Shown: positions 28,218 through 35,308, counted from the first letter of the stretch. The stretch is DNA of 64,000 bases from JAIVJZ01 sp035645695 (GCA_035645695.1 DASQMC010000030.1:1-64000), one strand, 5' to 3'. Numbers and translations are program-made. Notes: generated by a model from the sequence alone, not told the origin.

Positions 28218-28316
28218 GCCTAACAACGGCATGCGACCCGAATCAGCTAGAATGTCATTCGGGAGCTGGGATGCGGCTCGCGGTTGGGTGCGGGCGGGTG
28301 AATCGCAGCGTTATGC
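28218..28316 (+). repeat. attC-type recombination site 1
   Basis: Starts GCCTAAC, then AACGGCATGCGACCCG. Ends CGGGTGAATCGCAGC then GTTATGC. The 99-base arms pair imperfectly around a variable centre. It follows the gene of cassette 1 by 26 bases. Confidence 0.75.
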
Positions 28317-28342
28317 CGCATCACGGGCTACTTGTACAACAT

Positions 28343-29038
28343 ATGAAATTGTTACGCCATCTTAGCGTGATAATCGTAGCCTTGCTGCTCCCAACTTTTG
28401 GCTGCGCTCATATGTCTGACCCTTGTGACGATAAACTATTGCACCGAGTTCCCTCACCGGACGGAACTTTAATGCTTGCCACATACCACAGGGAATGCCC
28501 GTCAAAGGTTTATACAGTGGCGACTGTGGAGAAGCCTGCCGTATTTTTGCGCTCAAGTGGTGTGGTCGTCTGTTATCTAATGTCGTGGGGTGATCGCCAC
28601 CCGGTCGAAGCAGTATGGAAGACCGGGGATACCATTTTTATCAGCACGACGGATAGATTAGAGAAGCTTGATTTTCACGGCTCGAAAGAATCGTGCTCAG
28701 GCATTAAAGTTAACTACGATGTTCGGTTCCGAAACGAGCGACAGCAGACGGATGACCCGGAGGTGATCGCTAAGATAAGGAATGTCTTATCCGAGGTCGC
28801 GCCGTGTGTTAAAAATTTTTACAGGGACGCCAACTCCGCTGACGACCCCGTGGATTATATGAATGAACTGGTAAATAGAGGTGAGCATCGCTCTACGGTT
28901 GAATTGATTCTGGGTTATACGTCTGATGCCGCCTGCCCTATTTCGCCTGAGACTTATGATTCTCTAAAAGAGTTGTCGGAGACATTCGAATTGAAAACCC
29001 GATACCTCGAAGGCGTGACTCCCCTGATAAGGCGCTAA
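28343..29038 (+). CDS. Cassette 2: lipoprotein of unknown function
   Basis: 231 residues from ATG 28343. The N-terminus MKLLRHLSVIIVALLLPTFGC is a lipoprotein signal with the lipobox PTFGC, so the product should be anchored in a membrane facing the periplasm. The mature part has three or more cysteine-containing patches (SDPCDDKLLHRVPSPDG, YHRECPSKVYTV, SAAPCVKNF-like) and no family I recognise. An in-frame upstream ATG at 28271 lies inside the recombination site and is rejected. The gene is AT-richer than the host genes. Confidence 0.75.
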   Translation: MKLLRHLSVIIVALLLPTFGCAHMSDPCDDKLLHRVPSPDGTLMLATYHRECPSKVYTVATVEKPAVFLRSSGVVVCYLMSWGDRHPVEAVWKTGDTIFISTTDRLEKLDFHGSKESCSGIKVNYDVRFRNERQQTDDPEVIAKIRNVLSEVAPCVKNFYRDANSADDPVDYMNELVNRGEHRSTVELILGYTSDAACPISPETYDSLKELSETFELKTRYLEGVTPLIRR

Positions 29039-29067
29039 TCAGTTCCAAAGCTAATAATGGCCGCCGC

Positions 29068-29169
29068 GCATAACAACGGCATGCACCCGACCGCGAAGAG
29101 CGTTGCTTTCATGCGCGAGACGCAAGCAATCCAAAGGCCGTGCGCGGCAGTTGATGCCGGGCGTTAGCC
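29068..29169 (+). repeat. attC-type recombination site 2
   Basis: GCATAAC, then CAACGGCATGCACCCGACCG in the left arm. The right arm reads GCGGCAGTTGATGCCGGGC then GTTAGCC. The arms pair over most of their length; total 102 bases. The left-arm 20-mer is shared exactly with the last site (33620-33640 region). Confidence 0.85.
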
Positions 29170-29186
29170 CGCTGACTTGAACGGAT

Positions 29187-29699
29187 ATGATTGGGTTACA
29201 TCGAGGAACAGTAAGATTGATGCCCCATTCTGAATTGTGGCATCAACTGTTTGCCGAAGAAGAAACGCAATTGCGTAATGCCATAGGTGCGCAGGTAGTC
29301 GCAATCGAGCATGTGGGGAGCACAGCCATTTGCGGTCTATCTGCTAAACCCATCATAGATATTGCCGTCGCCGTGCGAGAGATTGCTGATGCCGGGAAGT
29401 GTGTAACGCAGCTTGAAGGCATCGGTTACAAATCTCGCGGCGAGCTTGGCATTCCGGGTCGGCAATATTTCACAAAGGGCGATCCGAGAACCCATCATCT
29501 ACATATGGTCGAATTAGGCAGCGATCTTTGGAGAAGTCATCTGTTGTTTCGTGACTACCTGCGACAGCACCCCGAAGTAGCTAAAGAGTACGAAAATCTC
29601 AAAACGGAGTTAGTGCGAAAGCACACAGAGAACCGAGTAGCATACACGGAGGGGAAGGCAGCCTTCATCGAAGGTGTCTTACAGGCAGCAAGCAGGTAG
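29187..29699 (+). CDS. Cassette 3: GrpB family (UPF0157) nucleotidyltransferase-fold protein
   Basis: 170 residues. The segments RLMPHSELWHQLFAEEETQL, VAIEHVGSTAICGLSAKPIIDIAVAV and GRQYFTKGDPRTHHLHMVE are the hallmarks of GrpB/UPF0157 proteins. These have a nucleotidyltransferase-like fold with the GS...DI..AV pattern. The C-terminal YTEGKAAFIEGVLQAA is also typical. The precise reaction is not established for most members. GrpB-family genes are a frequent kind of stand-alone accessory gene, which fits cassette cargo. The start lies 18 bases after the preceding junction. Confidence 0.88.
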   Translation: MIGLHRGTVRLMPHSELWHQLFAEEETQLRNAIGAQVVAIEHVGSTAICGLSAKPIIDIAVAVREIADAGKCVTQLEGIGYKSRGELGIPGRQYFTKGDPRTHHLHMVELGSDLWRSHLLFRDYLRQHPEVAKEYENLKTELVRKHTENRVAYTEGKAAFIEGVLQAASR

Positions 29700-29706
29700 T
29701 GGCACG

Positions 29707-29816
29707 GGCTAACAAGCTGTTGCAGCGCGACGCCTCGACAGCTCCGTCATCAAGCATCTTCCTCGCGGTCAAGTTGGATGCTGTTCGCTCGGCGCGGTTG
29801 AAGCGGAGCGTTCGGC
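29707..29816 (+). repeat. attC-type recombination site 3
   Basis: Starts GGCTAAC and ends GTTCGGC, 110 bases. The right arm contains GCTGTTCGCTCGGCGCGG, shared exactly with site 4, and the left arm shares CGACGCCTCG with it. Confidence 0.65.
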
Positions 29817-29844
29817 TGCTGTCTTTAGAGTTTGGTAAGAGTGT

Positions 29845-30300
29845 ATGAATGATCAAACCAAAGTAAACGGTCATGAGGGTTTGCCCGTCACCAGACTTGA
29901 CGTTCAGCATACGCCAAGTGAGACGCGCACTTGTCATAATTATTGGTGCAATTACAAAACCGACCGGCCTCTTTCACGCTGCCCGGAATGCGGGCGACCT
30001 CTCCTAAATGCTCAAACTTACCGAATCCTTGGATGGGTGCTCGTGGTGGTCGGACTATTACTGTCAATCACCGGTGCCTCGTTGCTGATTTTCGCCGCCC
30101 CCAAACTTGTAGGCGGACTTGGAGTAAAGCTGTTTGTTTGGGGTGTTTTCGGTTTCCTCCTGGCAGTCGGCTTAACGACTATGTCGGCAGGTTTTTGGCA
30201 GGCATTATTCGGCAAACGTAGTCAGCCGTTGATGAAAGTAGTGATCGCATTAGCAATCGCGATCATGCTGATCGTAACAATTGGCACTGCCGTTTTATAG
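29845..30300 (+). CDS. Cassette 4: zinc-ribbon membrane protein of unknown function
   Basis: 151 residues. The N-terminal 55 residues carry four or more cysteines in a zinc-ribbon-like arrangement (TCHNYWCNYKTDRP, SRCPECGRPLLNAQTYR). Three hydrophobic helices follow: WVLVVVGLLLSITGASLLIF, FVWGVFGFLLAVGLTTMSAGF and VVIALAIAIMLIVTIGTAVL. No enzyme motif is seen. This layout, a cytoplasmic zinc ribbon joined to membrane helices, is common among uncharacterised bacterial proteins. The start lies about 35 bases after the junction. Confidence 0.7.
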   Translation: MNDQTKVNGHEGLPVTRLDVQHTPSETRTCHNYWCNYKTDRPLSRCPECGRPLLNAQTYRILGWVLVVVGLLLSITGASLLIFAAPKLVGGLGVKLFVWGVFGFLLAVGLTTMSAGFWQALFGKRSQPLMKVVIALAIAIMLIVTIGTAVL

Positions 30301-30335
30301 TTTGCTTAAGTTGGCTTAACACTTCCAACCGCGCC

Positions 30336-30445
30336 GCCGAACAACTCATTCAACCCGACGCCTCGGTAGCATTCTTTTCATCCTTAACTTATCCTTCCCG
30401 CGTTGAAAGCTGTTCGCTCGGCGCGGGTCGATTCCAGCGTTAAAT
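30336..30445 (+). repeat. attC-type recombination site 4
   Basis: GCCGAAC, then AACTCATTCAACCCGACGCC. The right arm is GGCGCGGGTCGATTCCAGC then GTTAAAT. The arms pair well (CCCGACGCC with GGCGCGGG); 110 bases, the same length as site 3. Confidence 0.75.
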
Positions 30446-30481
30446 TGCCTCCACTGGTGTCCGGACATATATTGTGTTCCC

Positions 30482-31045
30482 ATGAAAGCTAAACTTACTT
30501 TCGCCTTATTACCGATATTGATGATGATGCTGGCTGCTACTTGCCTGGCTCAGGAAGGCCGCGTCGCCACCGTCGACACTGCTGCATTCAGCGACCCTCG
30601 AAGAGGTATCACTCGCTTAGTTAAAGCGGTGCAGAAGATTGATCGTGAGTTCGATCCACGCCGCGCCGAGTCGGTGTTGATTCAACAGCGCCTTAATGAT
30701 CAACTTAAGAAGCTCTCCTTCTCAGGCCCGATCCCGACTGACCCTGAGCCGATGACCCGGAAGCGCAGACAACAGCTGGAGGCGCAGGCCGAGGAGATGC
30801 GGCGTCTCGTTGCGCGGAAGCAGCATGAGGCGCAACGTGCGTATAGCAAGCGTATGGAAGAAGTCACTACTCCGATCCATGAGGAGATTCGTAGGAACCT
30901 TGAGACGTTCGTCGAGGCGCGGGGGATAACGGTGCTGCTTGACGCGAGCAAAATGGCTTGTTTGGTAGGTTGTGACAGGGAATCTACTGCCGCCATTGAT
31001 GTCACACAAGAGTTCATTGCCGAATACAATCGTCTGAATCCGTGA
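30482..31045 (+). CDS. Cassette 5: OmpH/Skp-like exported protein
   Basis: 187 residues with a signal peptide (LTFALLPILMMMLAATCLAQ). The mature start RVATVDTAAFSDPRRGITR and the helical charged middle (RKRRQQLEAQAEEMRRLVARKQHEAQRAY) match the OmpH/Skp periplasmic chaperone layout. The C-terminus forms the second half of the small beta body (FVEARGITVLLDASKMACL). The family holds unfolded outer-membrane proteins in the periplasm. The cysteines near the C-terminus and its location in a cassette are unusual. A function in client protection for outer-membrane proteins is inferred from the family. Confidence 0.78.
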   Translation: MKAKLTFALLPILMMMLAATCLAQEGRVATVDTAAFSDPRRGITRLVKAVQKIDREFDPRRAESVLIQQRLNDQLKKLSFSGPIPTDPEPMTRKRRQQLEAQAEEMRRLVARKQHEAQRAYSKRMEEVTTPIHEEIRRNLETFVEARGITVLLDASKMACLVGCDRESTAAIDVTQEFIAEYNRLNP

Positions 31046-31051
31046 GGCGCA

Positions 31052-31155
31052 ATCTAACGCCCGGCGTGTGCCCGAACGCGAGTAGCGGGACTTTCACGCG
31101 CGAGACTTGCTTTAATTCCGCGGTTCGTCGCGGCGGGTGATGCCGGGCGTTGGGC
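31052..31155 (+). repeat. attC-type recombination site 5
   Basis: ATCTAAC, then GCCCGGCGTGTGCCCGAACG. The right arm is GCGGCGGGTGATGCCGGGC then GTTGGGC. Over the outer ~25 bases the two arms are almost perfectly complementary, which makes it one of the clearest sites; 104 bases. Confidence 0.88.
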
Positions 31156-31212
31156 GGCTTCTACCGACTTCGGGCAATGATTATTGGAACAGAACTACCA
31201 TTCGGGCGTTCT

Positions 31213-31238
31213 CTAAGAACTAATGAGTTCTTAGGAGG
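31213..31238 (+). promoter_or_regulatory. Hairpin overlapping the ribosome-binding site of cassette 6, with a 3-codon mini-ORF
   Basis: CTAAGAAC (31213-31220) pairs perfectly with GTTCTTAG (31227-31234). The ribosome-binding site AGGAGG starts at 31233, inside the right arm. The loop and right arm also spell ATG AGT TCT TAG (31223-31234). Ribosomes on this mini-ORF would melt the hairpin, so it could tune translation of the serine hydrolase. Confidence 0.5.
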
Positions 31239-31241
31239 ATT

Positions 31242-33029
31242 GTGTCTACTGTGAAAGTCTCTTTCTTGTTTTGGCTTTTCATAGCCTTAGTTTTGCCTTC
31301 CGCCCCTTCACTAATCCAACCAGCAAACGCGCAATCAAATTCAGCCCGACAACTTGCTGGACTTTGGGAAGCAAAGCGTCGCTTCGGCTCTGATGTCGGC
31401 GGCTCATTGATTATCAGGCAATTCGATGGGGCATGGCGGGCGGAGATTGCCGGTCGCGCAGCAGTAGTGAAACTGGCGGGCGATGCCGTCTCTTTCCAGT
31501 TACCCGGCGATGAAGGAGCTTTTCAAGGAAGGTTTGATTCACGCCGCACTAAAATCATCGGACACTGGATTCAGCCCACCACTGTCGAAAACGGCACGCC
31601 CTACGCTTCGCCCGTCACACTTGCGAAAAACAAACAAAACATTTGGCGCGGCGAGGTCGAACCGCTTGACGATAAGATAACATTTTACCTGATGGTCAAA
31701 TTGAGAGATGACGGTTCGGTGGGCGCATTTCTTCGTAATCCCGAACGCAATCTTGGTAGATTTATTCGGGTTGACCATCTCGAACTTGCAGGAGAAACTG
31801 TCAAACTTTTTGCGGCGAACTCAGCCGACGCTAAGGGACGCTTATTGGCAGAAGGTAAATACGATGCCGGGAATGAAGTGCTGTCAATATATTTCTCGAA
31901 TCGCGGTGGGACTTACGATTTCAGGCGTGTTGAAGCAAATCAATCCAGCGATTTTTACCCGCGCAGTCATCCGACTGTGCCTTACGTTTACACACCGCCG
32001 CTCGCATTCGACGACGGCTGGCAACCCGCTTCGCTCGAAGATGTTGGAATTTCCCGTGCGGGTATCCAAAAATTCATTCAGATGATTATTGACACGCAGA
32101 TTGATTCCGTCAGCTCTCAGGAGGTTCACGGCGTGTTGATTGCGCGTCACGGCAAATTAGTTTTGGAAGAGTATTTTCACGGCGAACATCGTGAAAAGCC
32201 GCACGAAACACGCTCTGCGGCAAAGAGTTTGACCGCAACTTTAGTCGGCGCGTCAATCAAGGCAGGCATCCCCTTTGATGTTTCAAGTCCGGTTTATCAG
32301 GTAATGAACGGCGGCACGTTTCCGGCCGACCTCGACCCGCGCAAGAAAGCTCTGACGGTTGAAAATTTGCTCACGCAGTCTTCGGGCTTAGACTGCGACG
32401 ACGGCGACTCGAATTCACCCGGCAATGAAAGTAATATGCTCGACCAAACCGAGCAACCCGATTATTACAAATACACTCTCGCTTTGAAAACGATTCGCAA
32501 TCCCGGCGAAAAGGCCGTCTATTGCAGCGTTCAGCCAAATCTCATCGGGGGCGTTCTCCAGCGCGCATCCAGGCAATCGCTGCCGGTGCTGTTTCAAAAT
32601 TTGATTGCCGAGCCGCTCCAAATCAAACGATATTATATGCCGCTCACGCCGACGGGCGACGCTTATATGGGTGGTGGCGTGCGATTGCTGCCACGCGATT
32701 TTATGAAACTCGGTCAGCTTCTTATGAACGGCGGAACGTGGAACGGACGCAAAGTTCTCACGCCGGAATGGTCACGCCGTGCCGTCTCTCACCATGTCAA
32801 TATCGGCACTCATAAATATGGATATTTGTGGTGGTTGGAAGACTATCCTTATAAAGGACGAACAGTTCGCGCCTTTTTCGCGGACGGCAATGGCGGGCAA
32901 ATCGTCATGGCGATTCCCGAACTCGACTTAGTGATGGCGTTTTACGGCGGCAATTACAACGATTCAGCCAGTAACACGGCGCGAAGAGTTTATGTTCCGC
33001 AGTATATTCTGGCGGCAATTGACAAATAA
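31242..33029 (+). CDS. Cassette 6: exported serine hydrolase (class C beta-lactamase / DD-peptidase-like fold)
   Basis: 595 residues starting at GTG with a signal peptide (FLFWLFIALVLPSAPSLIQP). Residues ~35-240 form a beta-rich N-terminal region of no known family. The hydrolase domain follows. Its nucleophile motif is SxxK in TRSAAKSLTATLVG near residue 330, the second motif is YCSVQPN (Tyr-x-Ser), and DGNGGQIVMAIPELDLVMAF provides the third strand motif. The family includes esterases, DD-peptidases and beta-lactamases, and the substrate cannot be read from the sequence. It is by far the largest cassette (about 2 kb). Confidence 0.85.
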   Translation: MSTVKVSFLFWLFIALVLPSAPSLIQPANAQSNSARQLAGLWEAKRRFGSDVGGSLIIRQFDGAWRAEIAGRAAVVKLAGDAVSFQLPGDEGAFQGRFDSRRTKIIGHWIQPTTVENGTPYASPVTLAKNKQNIWRGEVEPLDDKITFYLMVKLRDDGSVGAFLRNPERNLGRFIRVDHLELAGETVKLFAANSADAKGRLLAEGKYDAGNEVLSIYFSNRGGTYDFRRVEANQSSDFYPRSHPTVPYVYTPPLAFDDGWQPASLEDVGISRAGIQKFIQMIIDTQIDSVSSQEVHGVLIARHGKLVLEEYFHGEHREKPHETRSAAKSLTATLVGASIKAGIPFDVSSPVYQVMNGGTFPADLDPRKKALTVENLLTQSSGLDCDDGDSNSPGNESNMLDQTEQPDYYKYTLALKTIRNPGEKAVYCSVQPNLIGGVLQRASRQSLPVLFQNLIAEPLQIKRYYMPLTPTGDAYMGGGVRLLPRDFMKLGQLLMNGGTWNGRKVLTPEWSRRAVSHHVNIGTHKYGYLWWLEDYPYKGRTVRAFFADGNGGQIVMAIPELDLVMAFYGGNYNDSASNTARRVYVPQYILAAIDK

Positions 33030-33035
33030 CGCGCC

Positions 33036-33143
33036 GCCCAACAAGTCCCTGCACCTGACCGTCCGACAGCGCGCCTCTCAAGTTCTTTTGTTCCATGATA
33101 TCGAAGGCTTCTCGCGGGCGGCAGGTGAAGTCCGGCGTTAGGC
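33036..33143 (+). repeat. attC-type recombination site 6
   Basis: GCCCAAC, then AAGTCCCTGCACCTGACCG. The right arm is GCGGCAGGTGAAGTCCGGC then GTTAGGC. The complementary blocks CACCTG/CAGGTG and the ends pair well; 108 bases. It follows the hydrolase stop by six bases. Confidence 0.85.
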
Positions 33144-33187
33144 CGCGACGAGTAACGAAACTATGCGCTAAGTTCTGTGTGAACGAA

Positions 33188-33595
33188 ATGCTGAAATCTG
33201 AATCCGATGTGAATTACCGCGCCAGCCCTTCCGTGACAAACGATGAGCTAAACGCGCTATTCGCTGTTGCCTGGCAAAAACATACCTGGCGCGACTTCGA
33301 TCACGTGCTGGCTCGAAGCTTGACGTTCGTTTGTGCTTACTACGGAGAACGCTTAGTGGGCTTCGTTAATTTGGCGTGGGATGGCGGCTACCATGCGTTC
33401 GTTCTGGACACGACCGTACATCCGGAGTTCCGGCGGAGTGGCATAGGTCGAGAGCTTGTCAAACGAGCGGTGGTGGAAGCCGAAGGTCGCGGTGTCGAAT
33501 GGGTGCATGTGGGTTATGAGCCGAATCTGCAAAGTTTTTATGAGCAGTGCGGATTTGTAAACACACCGGCAGGTCTTATTCGGTTGAAAGACTGA
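33188..33595 (+). CDS. Cassette 7: GNAT family N-acetyltransferase
   Basis: 135 residues from ATG 33188. Transfers an acetyl group from acetyl-CoA to an amine; the substrate is unknown. The acetyl-CoA motif is visible in VHPEFRRSGIGRELVKRAV (R/Q-x-x-G-x-G/A loop), preceded by the strand AFVLDTTVHP, and followed by VHVGYEPNLQSFYEQCGFV, the motif B region. The reading frame stays open upstream to 33095, but that part lies in the recombination site and is not coding. Acetyltransferases of this kind are typical integron cargo. Confidence 0.88.
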   Translation: MLKSESDVNYRASPSVTNDELNALFAVAWQKHTWRDFDHVLARSLTFVCAYYGERLVGFVNLAWDGGYHAFVLDTTVHPEFRRSGIGRELVKRAVVEAEGRGVEWVHVGYEPNLQSFYEQCGFVNTPAGLIRLKD

Positions 33596-33598
33596 TAG

Positions 33599-33718
33599 GT
33601 CTAACCAACGCACGGGCCAGCAACGGCATGCACCCGACCGTGAACAGCGCGGCTCTCATCGGCGAAGGCGCTATGCTTGATACGTTGAATGCGCGGCGCA
33701 TGGTGCCGGGCGTTATGC
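33599..33718 (+). repeat. attC-type recombination site 7 (end of array)
   Basis: Two possible left ends exist: GTCTAAC at 33599 and CAGCAAC at 33618, the second followed by AACGGCATGCACCCGACCG as in site 2. The right arm is GCGCATGGTGCCGGGC then GTTATGC (33712-33718). It closes the array, and the next gene on the right is on the opposite strand. Confidence 0.8.
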
Positions 33719-33748
33719 GTCTTTCGGCGCTGCCTGTGTTCAGATGCG

Positions 33749-34414
33749 TTATCTGGTCGTTCCCTTCGCGGCCGCCGGGGAAGCCTTCTCGCGAAACACT
33801 TTGAGGACTTCGCGCTTGTCGTCCGCGCCGAGAGCGTCGAGGCCGCCTGTAACCTTGTACTTTTGATCGATCCACTTGCGCACCTTGGCCGCGTCGTAGC
33901 CGAGCGCGCCCGCGCTTTGCAGAATTTCCGCATCGAGGTTCACGCTCCTTTCCGTGGAGGCCGCGTCGGTTGCCGCGGGAGCAGGAGTTGCCACAGAAGT
34001 CGAAGGCGGCGGCGTGGCGGGTGACGGCGCGCGGGTCGCCTTGTCGGTCGTCATTCGCGAAGTCTTTTCGAGTTCCTCGCGACTGGCGATGCCGCGCTTG
34101 ACCTCGAAGCCGAGGAGAGCCAGCGCGCGACCGACCGATCCGGTTTCGCAGTTTTCAACGAAGGAATTTTTATTGATGTAGGAATCTCCCCTCACTTCAC
34201 TGGCATGCCCTGTCGCGGAAGGCTGTGTGTCAGTGGCCTCTCGGTAAACCATAGCTTGCATGAGGACAAATCCCGTTTCGTGATTCAGCTCTACGACATT
34301 TGTAATAATTCGTCCATTAGGATATTTCTCATAGAATTTCTCGACTCGCTCGCTGACAGTAATATATTCGTCGGGATTAAATCTGGCATTTTGCTTTGGA
34401 ACATTACTAGACAT
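33749..34414 (-). CDS. ERF/Rad52-like phage-type recombination protein, chimeric 5' end
   Basis: 221 residues. The conserved block NKNSFVENCETGSVGRALAL plus IASREELEK is typical of phage and prophage proteins of the ERF/single-strand-annealing type. A Pro/Ala/Thr linker and a small helical C-terminal domain (LDAEILQSAGALGYDAAKV) follow. I start at ATG 34414 (MSSNVPKQNARF) because this aligns residue for residue with the start of the upstream remnant (MSRPAPPRNDRF). Base composition changes sharply near 34145: the first ~90 codons are about 43% GC, the rest about 68% like the host. The start overlaps the HNH stop by 8 bases, so translation is probably coupled. Function in annealing is inferred from family resemblance only. 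Confidence 0.65.
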   Translation of the reverse strand: MSSNVPKQNARFNPDEYITVSERVEKFYEKYPNGRIITNVVELNHETGFVLMQAMVYREATDTQPSATGHASEVRGDSYINKNSFVENCETGSVGRALALLGFEVKRGIASREELEKTSRMTTDKATRAPSPATPPPSTSVATPAPAATDAASTERSVNLDAEILQSAGALGYDAAKVRKWIDQKYKVTGGLDALGADDKREVLKVFREKASPAAAKGTTR

Positions 34415-35099
34415 TTTCCATATCATCCTTCCTATAGTATTTACCGGCTAGAACGTTGCAGATGGTTTGAATAGAAACCCCATATTGCTTGGCGAGCTTG
34501 GTCTTTTGACCCCATACGCCGCTGTAGTCGGCTCGGATGTGTGCAGCCTGTGCCATCGTCAAGGTCGCATTATGGTGATTTTCGCCTGTTGCCACAAAGT
34601 GACTTTTGCGTTCAGTGAATAAACGACCCCGGTACTCCGCCGTCTTCCATTCTTTCCCTGTGACAATATGACTGATGCGTGAGCGCGATACTTTGTATTT
34701 ATCTGCAAGTTTTTGCTGTGACACTTCGCCGTGAATATACTCCTCGCGAATGGCGGCGACTTCTTCATCTGTGAGCTTCGAGAGCCAGTGCCTGGTGCCA
34801 TAAACATGCCTTCGCTTAGCGACCTTATCTGCCACGTTGTCTGCGTGCGTGCCGAGAAAGAGATGATCGGGATTAACGCATTTAGGCACATCACATTTAT
34901 GACAGATAACCATTCCCTTCGGAATCTCGCCGTGAGCAATCTCGTATGCGACACGATGCGCATACTTCTGTCCACCACTGACATGCATCTGACAATAACC
35001 TGAGGGTGAGGCATTACCTAGCCACAACCAACAACCGTTTGGTTGGACTCCTTTATCGACTTTCAACCAAAATCGCCTCTCAAAATCACGCTGGTACAT
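34407..35099 (-). CDS. HNH endonuclease, probable free-standing homing endonuclease
   Basis: 230 residues from ATG 35099; a GTG four codons upstream overlaps the stop of the remnant by one base. The nuclease core is visible in AHRVAYEIAHGEIPKGMVI, then CHKCDVPKCVNPDHLFLG, holding the H, N and H residues and zinc-type cysteines. Two repeated DNA-binding modules follow: LTDEEVAAIREEYIHGE plus KLADKYKVSRSRISHIVTG, and LTMAQAAHIRADYSG plus KLAKQYGVSIQTICNVLAG. The gene is clearly AT-richer than the flanks. Lying between a remnant and a full copy of the same gene, it looks like a homing element rather than a restriction enzyme. Confidence 0.88.
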   Translation of the reverse strand: MYQRDFERRFWLKVDKGVQPNGCWLWLGNASPSGYCQMHVSGGQKYAHRVAYEIAHGEIPKGMVICHKCDVPKCVNPDHLFLGTHADNVADKVAKRRHVYGTRHWLSKLTDEEVAAIREEYIHGEVSQQKLADKYKVSRSRISHIVTGKEWKTAEYRGRLFTERKSHFVATGENHHNATLTMAQAAHIRADYSGVWGQKTKLAKQYGVSIQTICNVLAGKYYRKDDMENV

Positions 35100-35110
35100 A
35101 ATTGTAATCA

Positions 35111-35308
35111 CTAGCGGCGGGTTGCGCGTCGTCCGGGCGAGCGATAAACTTCGGCGCGCATGAGGACGAATCCGCTCTCGGAATTGTGCTCGATGATGTG
35201 CGCGATGAAGCGCCCGTCGGGGAATCTCTCGTAAAATCTTTCCAGCCGTTCGGCGACGGGGACGTAATCCTCGAATCTATCGTTACGCGGTGGCGCGGGG
35301 CGTGACAT
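35111..35308 (-). pseudogene. 5' remnant of the ERF-like gene, cut by the HNH element and frameshifted
   Basis: Encodes 65 residues, of which the first 56 align with residues 1-58 of the full-length ERF-like protein at 33749-34414; for example ERLERFYERFPDGRF against ERVEKFYEKYPNGR, and SGFVLMRAEVYR against TGFVLMQAMVYR. After VYR the frame runs off into SPGRRATRR and stops. Shifting one frame restores PDDAQPAAS, matching DTQPSAT of the full copy, so a single-base frameshift is present. Homology ends at about 35112, where AT-rich sequence begins. The remnant is GC-rich like the host. It may still be translated as a short peptide. Confidence 0.75.

Larger units (their letters stand above)
27863..33718 (+). 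mobile_element. Integron-type gene cassette array without an integrase in the window
   Basis: Seven consecutive units, each one plus-strand gene followed by an inverted-repeat site that starts RYYYAAC-like and ends GTT-containing. The sites are at 28218-28316, 29068-29169, 29707-29816, 30336-30445, 31052-31155, 33036-33143 and 33599-33718. GC content inside the genes falls to about 45-50% against more than 60% on both sides. No tyrosine recombinase (IntI) is encoded in the window, so this is either an integrase-less cluster of attC sites or the distal end of a larger integron. Confidence 0.85.

Noticed and set aside
28271..28342. Upstream in-frame start of the cassette 2 gene
   Set aside because: This part lies in the recombination site; the ATG at 28343 gives a proper lipoprotein signal.
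33095..33187. Upstream in-frame start of the cassette 7 acetyltransferase
   Set aside because: It overlaps the recombination site at 33036-33143, and the family alignment begins after 33188.
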